Shown in pieces: positions 24,509-31,437 of a DNA stretch of 64,000 bases (position 1 is its first letter; every line of letters starts with the position of its first letter). Source of the stretch: Rheinheimera oceanensis (GTDB lineage Bacteria > Pseudomonadota > Gammaproteobacteria > Enterobacterales > Alteromonadaceae); contig NZ_JAGPNM010000003.1 of assembly GCF_018831085.1 (NCBI RefSeq), forward strand, positions 372,001-436,000, given 5' to 3'. The notes beneath the pieces are model-generated. The model was not told where the DNA came from, made no database searches, and saw nothing but the letters and a program-made list of their open reading frames with translations. The position numbers and the translations under genes were made by a program.

Positions 24509-24673
24509 ATGCCACATGTTATAGTCGATTGCTCGGTTGAGGTGCTGGATATTCACTCTGAGGAATATAGAGGGTCGGGTAAAAAGAGCCTGACAACGCA
24601 TGTAAAAGTGACTCCCAACGCTTGGCATTTCCAATTCAAGGTTGGGTTTGGTGTTTACGGCGAAATGGTTTAG
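24509..24673 (+). pseudogene. Short ORF with a CHMI-like N-terminus, probably a truncated second cassette gene
   Basis: A 54-codon frame follows the attC, with a good ribosome binding site (AGGAAG at 24499-24504). It begins MPHVIVDCSVEVLD, resembling the Pro-2 start of 5-carboxymethyl-2-hydroxymuconate isomerase-like proteins, which occur in integron cassettes. The full family has about 115-130 residues, and no second attC follows; instead a decayed nth fragment starts about 40 bases after the stop. The likely explanation is a cassette cut off by the junction at about 24715. The family match rests on few residues. Confidence 0.45.
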
Positions 24674-24714
24674 GTTTAGTAGGCGAGCTGCTCCACACCT
24701 TAAGAACCTATGTA

Positions 24715-24975
24715 AATCAGCCATTTAATTATTCCGTCTTGTCTTTAAACTCACATAAATCTTCAATTAAACAACTGCCGCAGCGTGGTTTGCGTGCTAC
24801 GCACGTGTAGCGGCCGTGCAGGATCAGCCAGTGGTGTACGTCGAGTTTAAACTCATCTGGCACGACTTTAAGCAACTTGTGTTCTACCTCGTCAACATTT
24901 TACCCGGTGCCAGCTTAGTGCAGTTAGATACACGGAAAATATGTGTGTCGACGGCGATAGTATGCCAGACTAAAT
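24715..24975 (-). pseudogene. Decayed copy of the 3' end of nth
   Basis: About 260 bases match 29448-29708, the last 83 or so codons of intact nth plus its 3' flank, at roughly 90% by eye. The fragment still encodes TIAVDTHIFRVSN, the FKLDVHHWLILHGRYTC region and the C-terminal iron-sulfur cysteines, but one base is missing in the run corresponding to the NVDEVEH codons, which breaks the frame. Most differences from nth are synonymous, so the copy diverged under selection as part of a working gene before it decayed. It has no start or catalytic lysine region. Confidence 0.88.
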
Positions 24976-24991
24976 TCGCAATGCGGTAGCT

Positions 24992-25140
24992 GATGGCAAC
25001 ATATTCAACTGTCCCGGAAGGGCAACTGAGTGCCAAAAGCGGATATTGGTGTTGGTATTTAACGTGTGGAAATCACAGTATTTGTATGCATATAAAGCCC
25101 AAACCCGGTCGTGTTTCTGTTAGGCGGGGTAACCCGTATT
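24992..25140. repeat. Diverged direct repeat, copy B
   Basis: This is the partner of the copy A repeat at 23700-23872. Shared blocks in order are GGCAACATATTC, AACTGAGTGCCAAAAGCGGATA, TTTGTATGCATATAAAGCCCA, CCCGGT and TGTTAGGCGGGGTAACCCGTA (each with a few substitutions). The terminator-like hairpin of copy A has decayed here. A further short match to the right end of copy A, with GGCAGGTTA and CTCGACCTGCTGAA, lies at 25229-25265. Confidence 0.6.
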
Positions 25141-25281
25141 TATCGCCGGCACAAATATCAGCTGTACCTGTGAGTTGTTGTAAGTTTAAAAGAAGCAGTG
25201 TAATGTCCTGTACATTAAATTTACAAAGGCAGGTTATATTTAAGAATGGCTCGACCTGCTGAATATTCGGTAGAGGTGGCA

Positions 25282-25587
25282 ATGTCGAATGGCAGTGACA
25301 ACATCAAGCAAGCATTGGCGCAAGCTTTGGTAAAGGTCGAAGCGGGCGGTGATATTGTTATTGCCACAAGCGTTATTGATAACGTCACAGAGCCTCTTGC
25401 CGAGGCCATTAAGGCAGCTTATGCAGGTGTATTTACAACACAAGAGTTAGCGGCGCTCAGTAACCTGGTTTTCCAAGCAACCTCGGATGATAAATTTTAC
25501 GATTGGGAAATGCCAACTCTGGTTGGCTATACGTGTGAAGAGATGCAAAGGCTAGGTGAAAAGCTCCGTGCGCTTGCAGTCCTCTAA
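25282..25587 (+). CDS. Hypothetical protein, 101 residues
   Basis: I do not recognise a family. The product is acidic, soluble and mainly helical, with DNIKQALAQALVKVEAGGDI, LAEAIKAAYAGVFTTQELAA and CEEMQRLGEKLRALAVL. An in-frame ATG at 25246 would add 12 residues, but AGAGG at 25272-25276 sits at the right distance for ATG 25282. It follows repeat copy B; its stop region reads CTCTAACAATC, which resembles the R'' end of an attC, but no matching right half is clear. It could be a relic cassette gene. Confidence 0.6.
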   Translation: MSNGSDNIKQALAQALVKVEAGGDIVIATSVIDNVTEPLAEAIKAAYAGVFTTQELAALSNLVFQATSDDKFYDWEMPTLVGYTCEEMQRLGEKLRALAVL

Positions 25588-25678
25588 CAATCGTGGCAGG
25601 GCTTGGACTGCCTTTCCGTTACTGTACGGCTACAATGCCTCCAAGGGGGGCGGGCGTCTATCTTTATAAGGAGATTCA

Positions 25679-26020
25679 ATGAAACTTGTATTATTTGCTT
25701 TATTAATGACTCTTGTTGTCGGGTGCGCTAGCACAAAAAGGGATTATGTATTTGATGGTTCGACAATTGAATCAACGAAGCAGGGTGTTACTGATGTTAC
25801 CAAACGTTTAAAGCCTGCAGAGCAATTGCAATTTTTGATGGCGCTGATGGCAATACAGTTTTCAGATGTTACTAGTGTCTACGATATATTAGGTGACCCT
25901 ACAATGACTGACGAAATTAATTATTTCATCATTGGTAAAAAAATTGATGGTCTAAATTACTACGAGGTTTTAGAGTTGGCAAAATCCTCACCTACGAAAG
26001 TCGGTGTGTCTTCAAAATAA
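25679..26020 (+). CDS. Small lipoprotein of unknown function
   Basis: The 113-residue product has a lipoprotein signal peptide, MKLVLFALLMTLVVGCAS, with the lipobox ending VVGC (Cys16 lipidated). The mature part, about 97 residues, is acidic with a helical pattern (PAEQLQFLMALMAIQFSDV, NYYEVLELAKSSP). An AAGGAG ribosome binding site precedes the start. It lies upstream of the DUF6795-lipase pair in the accessory region. Immunity proteins of lipase effectors are often lipoproteins, so a protective role is possible but unsupported. Confidence 0.7.
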   Translation: MKLVLFALLMTLVVGCASTKRDYVFDGSTIESTKQGVTDVTKRLKPAEQLQFLMALMAIQFSDVTSVYDILGDPTMTDEINYFIIGKKIDGLNYYEVLELAKSSPTKVGVSSK

Positions 26021-26220
26021 ATATAGCAATGCGCCTCTCTCGCTGGGAAAAGGGGCAGAGACAATTAAAGGTACATCGAGTTAATCCAATATATTTCAGG
26101 TACTTGAAAAATGCGGTTATTAACTCCGCCCCTCTTTCAGACCCCTTTCTCACTACACCCTTAATCTAAATTATCATCAATAAAATGTGTTAACTATTTT
26201 GTGTTATTTGTAAAAAAATA

Positions 26221-26248
26221 TTGACGGCACAGGTTGGCTATTTATAAT
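26221..26248 (+). promoter_or_regulatory. Near-consensus sigma-70 promoter of the DUF6795-lipase operon
   Basis: TTGACG at 26221-26226 and TATAAT at 26243-26248 are 16 bases apart. Transcription would begin near 26255, about 27 bases before the ATG at 26282, which excludes the upstream TTG at 26234 as the start. Confidence 0.8.
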
Positions 26249-26281
26249 GCTAACCACTATTTTCTTTACAGGATGGTCGTA

Positions 26282-26893
26282 ATGCTGGGATGGCAGCCTC
26301 TTAATCTTAAGGCGATAGCCGTTGGCTTAGGCCTGATACTTTCTGTATTAGCAACGAATGTGGAGGCAGGTGTGTTTGGTTGGTTAAAAAGAACAGAAAT
26401 TCAATGGTCGCCTGAAATACACGGGGTTATAACCGAACAAGGTCGACCAGTCGTAAATATGCGGGTAACACGCGAACTGTATTACCAAGATAAGAAATAT
26501 TCTGATACCGCTACAACCAACGCTGACGGACAATTCTTCTTTACCAAAAAAACGTTAAAGGTTAGGCGGGTTCTGTTTGATGCTGCAATTGGTTTAGAGC
26601 TCATAGTTAAGCATCCAGAAACTGACGACACAGATTCCATTTTCGATATTCGAACTCTGAACCACTTAGGCTGGGAAAGTCTTGATAGAGTCATGGCGGA
26701 TATGCGCTGTGAACTTCCTGCGGAGAGAAAATATCATGAGCTAAAAACGCACGATATACACGATGCATTCGACGAACATTTTCACACCAAATGCTATTTT
26801 CCAAGCGCCAAAGGCGCATTGTGGTCAGATGAGGAAATAGAAGCAAAGCTGAAAGAGCTTGATCAAATGATTGAAAAACAGGAAGGATTCTGA
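26282..26893 (+). CDS. DUF6795-like exported protein, possible immunity partner of the lipase
   Basis: The 203-residue product begins with a signal peptide (LKAIAVGLGLILSVLATNVE, cleavage likely after VEAG). A carboxypeptidase-regulatory-like beta-sandwich follows (IHGVITEQGRPVVNMRVTRE, TTNADGQFFFT), then a region ending with Cys-containing segments (MRCELPAERKYH, FHTKCYFPSAKG). The layout resembles DUF6795 proteins, which I recall being found beside lipases. The start at 26282 is fixed by the promoter and by AGGA at 26269. The lipase gene begins 1 base after its stop. A periplasmic partner next to a phospholipase-like gene is what an immunity protein would look like; this is inference. Confidence 0.65.
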   Translation: MLGWQPLNLKAIAVGLGLILSVLATNVEAGVFGWLKRTEIQWSPEIHGVITEQGRPVVNMRVTRELYYQDKKYSDTATTNADGQFFFTKKTLKVRRVLFDAAIGLELIVKHPETDDTDSIFDIRTLNHLGWESLDRVMADMRCELPAERKYHELKTHDIHDAFDEHFHTKCYFPSAKGALWSDEEIEAKLKELDQMIEKQEGF

Positions 26894-26894
26894 A

Positions 26895-28058
26895 ATGCAA
26901 AGATCTTTACCACCACAAACTGCAGTATGGCTTGCAAGGTCACCTTATGAAGCACAAAAACTGAAAGCGGGGCAAAACTTTACACCTACCCACAAACCTG
27001 TAACTCAGTATTTTGATTTTAACCAAACAGGCGGAGTAATCCACGGCACTTCAGGCAGCGTGATTTCTAAGATATTTAACAATACCACAGGCTTCGCTAT
27101 TGTCGGCAAGGGTAAAAACCATTTTGCGGGTGATGTTGCATTAGGAATTCGCGGCACTGACATGACAAGTGGCCGGGACTGGTTCAGTAATGCGAACGCC
27201 AGTTTGGCCATAGCTGACAACAAAAGCGCGGTGCATTCGGGTTTTCAAAAAGTATTTAAAAGCATGCAGCCCACTTTGGAGAAGCAACTGGCACCGCTAC
27301 TTAATACAAACAGCAATGGTATTGTTCATTGTGCAGGCCATAGCTTAGGTGGTGCATTGGCAAGCCTTGCAGCAATTTGGATTAAACAACGTTTCGGGAA
27401 TCGCGTTGCCCTATACACCTATGGCGCACCGAGGGTAGGTTTAAACGACTTTGCGCTCAAGTCTTCGGGCAGTATTGACAGTATTTATCGCTGTTTGCAT
27501 GGCGATGATCCTGTACCAATGGTGCCGGTATGGCCGTTTTATCACGCTCCGTTGAATGGAAGTAGTGTGCTTTTAACATCAGCAACGGGTATTAAGGTTT
27601 CGTCGCACTCGATGATGGAAAATCCAGGTTATGTCATAACATCGCGGGGTCAATGGGAAAACTTGCAGCGACGGGGCGACGTAGTTAAAGCTGTTCGTCT
27701 GTTTTACGACCGCCGATTTGAATGCAGCTTCAGTACTCACTGGCAAGAGCGACTAAGCCATGCTCTGATTACTCTACTAAAAGACGCTGGCATGTTAACT
27801 GCGATATCTGTGCAAATGACTATTGGCGGAATCATGACCTTTTATGATGTGCTGGCTTTGGCAGTAGAAAAAATTGCAAACATAAGCAGCCAATTTGCCG
27901 AGCAGGTTAAAGGCTTACTGGGTCATATGTTGGTATTTGCCGGTAAAGTCACCACGGCCGTTACTGAGCTTACGGTCCGTTTTATTCGCTGGGTGTTTAA
28001 GATAACACTGGAAACAATGTATCGCGTGGCTCGCAAAGCGATTGAGATGGTAAGCTAA
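26895..28058 (+). CDS. Class 3 lipase-like protein with hydrophobic C-terminal helices
   Basis: This 387-residue alpha/beta-hydrolase has GHSLGGALASLAA with nucleophile Ser150, HGDDPVPMVP with Asp205, and SSHSMM with His238, a complete lipase class 3 triad. ALGIRGTD upstream is the typical oxyanion-region strand. Residues about 275-387 form hydrophobic or amphipathic helices (MLTAISVQMTIGGIMTFYDV, VTTAVTELTVRFIRWVFKIT). There is no N-terminal signal peptide. That pattern fits phospholipase effectors delivered by a type VI system, or a membrane-bound lipase; no VgrG, PAAR or T6SS gene is in the window. It is the second gene of a two-gene operon with the exported DUF6795-like protein. Confidence 0.8.
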   Translation: MQRSLPPQTAVWLARSPYEAQKLKAGQNFTPTHKPVTQYFDFNQTGGVIHGTSGSVISKIFNNTTGFAIVGKGKNHFAGDVALGIRGTDMTSGRDWFSNANASLAIADNKSAVHSGFQKVFKSMQPTLEKQLAPLLNTNSNGIVHCAGHSLGGALASLAAIWIKQRFGNRVALYTYGAPRVGLNDFALKSSGSIDSIYRCLHGDDPVPMVPVWPFYHAPLNGSSVLLTSATGIKVSSHSMMENPGYVITSRGQWENLQRRGDVVKAVRLFYDRRFECSFSTHWQERLSHALITLLKDAGMLTAISVQMTIGGIMTFYDVLALAVEKIANISSQFAEQVKGLLGHMLVFAGKVTTAVTELTVRFIRWVFKITLETMYRVARKAIEMVS

Positions 28059-28122
28059 ATTCGTATATATAAATCCTTGGTGATGTAAAAGCCATGTTTT
28101 GTTTAGAAAATTACTCTGTAGT

Positions 28123-28437
28123 TTAAACAGACGCCAGCCTTTCAATCATGTCGGGATATTTTTCGACCAGCTTAATCAGAACAGCCGCCTGGCCATTGGG
28201 TTTAGATTTGCTCTGTTCCCAATTTTTAAGTGTCTCCGGGTTCAGGCGTAGTTTTTGGGCAAATACTGCCTGAGATAAATGTAGTTTTTGCCTTAACGCG
28301 ACTATTTCCTCTGCTGTGACAATTGGCACAGGTTTGTTTTCTACAGCAACCTTGCGCAGTGTGACCTTACCCTGGCGTTGCTCTGCCATTTCACTGACAC
28401 CTTGCATAAGCTCTGCGAACAAATCACGCTTTGCCAT
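28123..28437 (-). CDS. higA: HigA-type antitoxin, XRE-family HTH
   Basis: The 104-residue product has a helix-turn-helix domain at about residues 45-95 (IVALRQKLHLSQAVFAQKLR, NPETLKNWEQSKSKPNGQA). The N-terminal 40 residues are the likely toxin-wrapping segment. It follows the toxin gene with a 14-base overlap, the toxin-first order of the HigBA family such as higBA-2 of Vibrio cholerae. HTH antitoxins of this type repress their own promoter; the palindrome at 28791-28805 is the obvious site. Confidence 0.85.
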   Translation of the reverse strand: MAKRDLFAELMQGVSEMAEQRQGKVTLRKVAVENKPVPIVTAEEIVALRQKLHLSQAVFAQKLRLNPETLKNWEQSKSKPNGQAAVLIKLVEKYPDMIERLASV

Positions 28438-28780
28438 CTTGCATACCTCTCGCTTTTAACTCTGCTTCAATAGCCTGCTTTAACTGTTTTTCCTGGGCAG
28501 ACGTTAGGTTCTCCATTTCATCTTTGTCGTAAATGGCAAACATCCAGAATTGTCTGTCACGACCCAACCAGTAATAGATGACTCTTAGACCACCGCGCTT
28601 ACCTTTTGTGCGCCCTTCATCGGCCCAGCGGAGCTTTCTGAAGCCGCCTGTCCTTGGCATGACGTCACCACAATCAGGATTGCACAGCATAAAGTGCTGT
28701 AATTCCTTGTATTGTTCGTCATTTAAGTAATGGCTGACCGTTTTTGTAAAAACGGATGTCTCGAAGAAAATCGCGTTCAT
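28424..28780 (-). CDS. higB: HigB-type toxin, RelE superfamily mRNA interferase
   Basis: The 118-residue protein resembles V. cholerae HigB-2. Start MNAIFFETSVFTK corresponds to MKSVFVESTIFEK of that protein, as recalled; the core GGFRKLRWADEGRTKGKRGG and LRVIYYWLGRD, IYDKDEMENLT match the RelE fold with basic residues at the active site. An upstream ATG at 28786 adds two residues. With the promoter at 28787-28815 the predicted transcript would begin at about 28780, so the toxin message may be leaderless. These toxins cut mRNA at the ribosome. Confidence 0.85.
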   Translation of the reverse strand: MNAIFFETSVFTKTVSHYLNDEQYKELQHFMLCNPDCGDVMPRTGGFRKLRWADEGRTKGKRGGLRVIYYWLGRDRQFWMFAIYDKDEMENLTSAQEKQLKQAIEAELKARGMQDGKA

Positions 28781-28786
28781 TGCCAA

Positions 28787-28815
28787 ATTGTAGGCAAATT
28801 GCCTATATTAAGCAA
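28787..28815 (-). promoter_or_regulatory. higBA promoter and autoregulatory operator
   Basis: On the minus strand TTGCTT (28810-28815) and TACAAT (28787-28792) are 17 bases apart. The perfect palindrome TAGGCAAATTGCCTA at 28791-28805 fills the spacer and touches the -10 box, so binding of the HTH antitoxin there would block polymerase. The promoter lies immediately before the toxin start. Confidence 0.75.
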
Positions 28816-29090
28816 CGCCAATTTGCTTGTCGGAAGGCCGATTATACGCAAGGCTAATTTACAGGCAGCTTTTACTACCTTGTAAATTGAAGCTGAAGTG
28901 ATAAGCACTGAGTGGCAAAAAGTATCAGAAATCAATACATCTGCTACAAAAGCCTGTAAATTAATTGTTCCCTAAAAAAACAAATTCCATTAGCATCAGT
29001 TATAACAAAATTAAGCGAACCGTGCCGTTTAGTCGTCATTGAATAACGCACCGGATAAAACAGCTAAGCAGTTAGCTTTACAGGGAAGAT
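28816..29090. other. AT-rich intergenic region, no gene seen
   Basis: About 275 bases between the divergent higBA promoter and the gene at 29091. It is AT-rich compared with the core genome around it. I see no RNA gene or clear repeat. A palindromic AGCTAAGCAGTTAGCT lies at 29061-29076, close to the start of the next gene, and could be an operator. Confidence 0.45.
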
Positions 29091-29393
29091 ATGAGTTATT
29101 TTCAAGTATTGTTGGAAGGTGAAAACTTTTTCATAGAGCTCGATGGTAAAGAAGAATTACTTGGCTTTTTTACCACTCGGTGGGTCAAAGCGGATGACCA
29201 AAAACAAGCTGAATTAAAAGCTGTAGAGTTAGTTAAAAACGATCAACACCTTCACAAGCTAGTTAAATTGCCAGAAGGCGAATCACCGTCACCTATGATT
29301 TATTTCAGTGAAATCTGTAAAGTAAATTGGTTTACTTATATTAAGCGTAAACCAGGAGATGGTTACTCGTTTTATCCAATGGTGCAAGAATAA
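29091..29393 (+). CDS. Hypothetical protein, 100 residues
   Basis: I do not recognise the family with certainty. The product starts MSYFQVLLEGENFFIELDGK, and has LLGFFTTRWVKADDQKQAEL and ICKVNWFTYIKRKPGDGYSF. It looks like a small soluble alpha/beta protein of the kind often found in integron cassettes and islands. GGGAAG precedes the ATG. It is the last gene of the accessory region, 70 bases from the end of nth, and is convergent with it. Confidence 0.6.
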   Translation: MSYFQVLLEGENFFIELDGKEELLGFFTTRWVKADDQKQAELKAVELVKNDQHLHKLVKLPEGESPSPMIYFSEICKVNWFTYIKRKPGDGYSFYPMVQE

Positions 29394-29463
29394 AGCTAAT
29401 AATCGCCGTAAACATCGCAGATCGTTATGTTAACCATGTTCAACTACAAAATCAGCTATTTAA

Positions 29464-30096
29464 TTATTCCGTCTTGTCTTTAAACTCACATAAATCTTCA
29501 ATTAAACAGCTGCCGCAGCGCGGTTTACGCGCGACGCAGGTGTAACGACCGTGCAGGATCAGCCAGTGGTGTACGTCGAGTTTAAACTCATCTGGCACCA
29601 CTTTAAGTAACTTGTGTTCTACCTCGTCAACATTTTTACCCGGTGCCAGTTTAGTGCGGTTAGACACACGGAAAATGTGGGTGTCTACTGCTATGGTAGG
29701 CCAGCCAAAGGCGGTGTTTAGCACCACATTGGCGGTTTTACGGCCAACGCCGGGCAGGGCTTCGAGTGCTTCGCGGTTTTCAGGAACGATGCCGCCGTGT
29801 TGTTCTACCAGAATACGGCAGGTTTTAATGACATTTTCGGCTTTGGTATTAAATAAACCAATGGTTTTTATGTAGTGCTTTACGCCATCTACGCCTAAAT
29901 CCAGCATCGCCTGCGGGGTACGCGCTGCCGGAAATAAATGTTTGGTGGCTTTATTTACCCCAACATCGGTGGCCTGGGCGGATAACAGCACGGCTATCAG
30001 CAGCTCGAAAGGCGAGCTGTATTCCAGCTCGGTAGTGGGCTTTGGGTTAGCTGCGCGCAGGCGGCTGAGTATTTCTATGCGTTTTTGTTTATTCAT
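29464..30096 (-). CDS. nth: Endonuclease III
   Basis: The 210-residue base-excision repair enzyme matches E. coli Nth in size and sequence. The helix-hairpin-helix LPGVGRKTANVV carries the catalytic Lys, the catalytic Asp is in AVDTHIFRVSNR, and the C-terminal [4Fe-4S] cysteines are in CVARKPRCGSCLIEDLC. It removes oxidised pyrimidines and cleaves abasic sites. It is the last gene of the rnf operon, 8 bases after rnfE. A second, decayed copy of its 3' end lies at 24715-24975. Confidence 0.96.
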   Translation of the reverse strand: MNKQKRIEILSRLRAANPKPTTELEYSSPFELLIAVLLSAQATDVGVNKATKHLFPAARTPQAMLDLGVDGVKHYIKTIGLFNTKAENVIKTCRILVEQHGGIVPENREALEALPGVGRKTANVVLNTAFGWPTIAVDTHIFRVSNRTKLAPGKNVDEVEHKLLKVVPDEFKLDVHHWLILHGRYTCVARKPRCGSCLIEDLCEFKDKTE

Positions 30097-30104
30097 CTGT
30101 TTTT

Positions 30105-30800
30105 TTACTGCGCAGCGCCGGTAACGCGGGCACGGGCAATACTGCCTTTTTCCACCGCCTGGCGTTGCTTAAGTTTATTATCAATAACGTTCTTCAGTGC
30201 GATCAGCAGCCCCATACCAAGGAATGCACCGGGGGGCAGCATCGCCAGCAGAAAATGATTGTCGGCGTGGAATACTTCTACCCGCAATGCTTTGGCCCAG
30301 TCACCCAGTAATAAGTCGGCACCGTCAAACAAGGTGCCCTGGCCCAGCACTTCGCGCATGGCACCAAGTACCAGCAATACCAGCATAAAACCTAAGCCCA
30401 TCATAATGGCGTCGATGGCAGAGGGTAGCACCGGGTTTTTTGAGGCAAAAGCTTCAGCCCGGCCGATAATGGCGCAATTGGTGACAATTAACGGAATAAA
30501 AATACCTAAAGACAGGTACAAGTCATAGGTATAGGCATTCATCAGCAATTGTACGGCGGTAACCAGGCTGGCAATAATTAATACAAATACCGGAATACGA
30601 ATTTCGCTGGCAACATGGTTACGCACCAAAGATACCGCAATATTGGAACCCAGTAGCACCAGTAATGTTGCTGCCCCCAGCCCCAGTGCATTGGTCACGG
30701 TGGCAGTAACGGCCAGTAGCGGACACAGGCCCAGCAACTGTACCAGGCCGGGGTTGTTTTTCCATAAACCCTGCAGGGTTAGTTCTTTAAACTGACTCAT
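30105..30800 (-). CDS. rnfE: Rnf/Rsx electron transport complex subunit E
   Basis: The 231-residue integral membrane protein has six predicted helices and the RnfE pattern: [20 protein letters not shown] at the start, [20 protein letters not shown] and [20 protein letters not shown]. RnfE and RnfA are homologous, inverted-topology subunits that hold an intramembrane iron-sulfur centre. The gene is sixth in the rnfABCDGE operon and is followed by nth. Confidence 0.95.
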   Translation of the reverse strand: MSQFKELTLQGLWKNNPGLVQLLGLCPLLAVTATVTNALGLGAATLLVLLGSNIAVSLVRNHVASEIRIPVFVLIIASLVTAVQLLMNAYTYDLYLSLGIFIPLIVTNCAIIGRAEAFASKNPVLPSAIDAIMMGLGFMLVLLVLGAMREVLGQGTLFDGADLLLGDWAKALRVEVFHADNHFLLAMLPPGAFLGMGLLIALKNVIDNKLKQRQAVEKGSIARARVTGAAQ

Positions 30801-30810
30801 TGTAGCCTCG

Positions 30811-31437
30811 TTATAGAGCGCAGTTGGCCGGTATAGCGGCCAGTTCAGGCTGTTGCTGTATCAGCAGGGCGGCATTGCGTACCGCCTGTACTACCGCGCG
30901 CGGTGTAATAGTGGCGCCGGTAAACTGATCAAAATCGCCGCCATCTTTGCGTACTGCCCATTTACCGGCATTGTCGTTTGTTACTGCTTTACCACTAAAG
31001 CTGAAAATCCACGCTGAGCGGCGGGCCTCTATTTTGTCGCCAAGGCCCGGTGTTTCTTTATGATCCAACACCCGGCTGCCTAAAATAGTGCCATCCGGTG
31101 TTAACGCGACGATTAAATCAATATTACCGCTGTAGCCATTTGGCGCTGTGGTTTCAACAATAAAGCCTGCCAGCTCGCCATTCTGGCGCCAGCGATACAC
31201 TGCCTGCGGGGTGGTACGGCCCAGCAATGCTTCATTGGTTACCTGTACACAATCCTGCAATAACGACTGGCTGGCGTCTACCCCCGGCAATACTTCAGAC
31301 AAAATAGCCAGCTTGCTGGCCAGAAGCTGCTCACTGATACGGGAGGCCGTTTGCTGGTTTACCAGGCTGAGTATGGCGACGCAAAATACAGCTGCTGCGC
31401 CAAGCGCCAGGGCATTTTTACTGATGGCTCGGATCAT
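30811..31437 (-). CDS. rnfG: Rnf/Rsx complex subunit G, covalent flavoprotein
   Basis: The 208-residue protein has one N-terminal helix ([19 protein letters not shown]) and a periplasmic FMN-binding domain. The flavinylation motif is [13 protein letters not shown], in which Thr receives FMN through a phosphoester bond, added by Apb[13 protein letters not shown] is also typical. It overlaps rnfD by 4 bases and passes electrons within the Rnf pump. Confidence 0.95.
   Translation of the reverse strand: MIRAISKNALALGAAAVFCVAILSLVNQQTASRISEQLLASKLAILSEVLPGVDASQSLLQDCVQVTNEALLGRTTPQAVYRWRQNGELAGFIVETTAPNGYSGNIDLIVALTPDGTILGSRVLDHKETPGLGDKIEARRSAWIFSFSGKAVTNDNAGKWAVRKDGGDFDQFTGATITPRAVVQAVRNAALLIQQQPELAAIPANCAL

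Noticed and set aside
25580..25660. attC-like sequence after the gene at 25282
   Set aside because: CTCTAACAATC resembles an R'' end, but no complementary GTTAGAG right end or clear stem is present, so it is not listed as a site.
26021..26220. Possible repeat or small RNA between the lipoprotein gene and the lipase operon
   Set aside because: Only a short AAAGGGG/CCCCTTT inverted match is visible; the rest shows no structure or repeat I can support.
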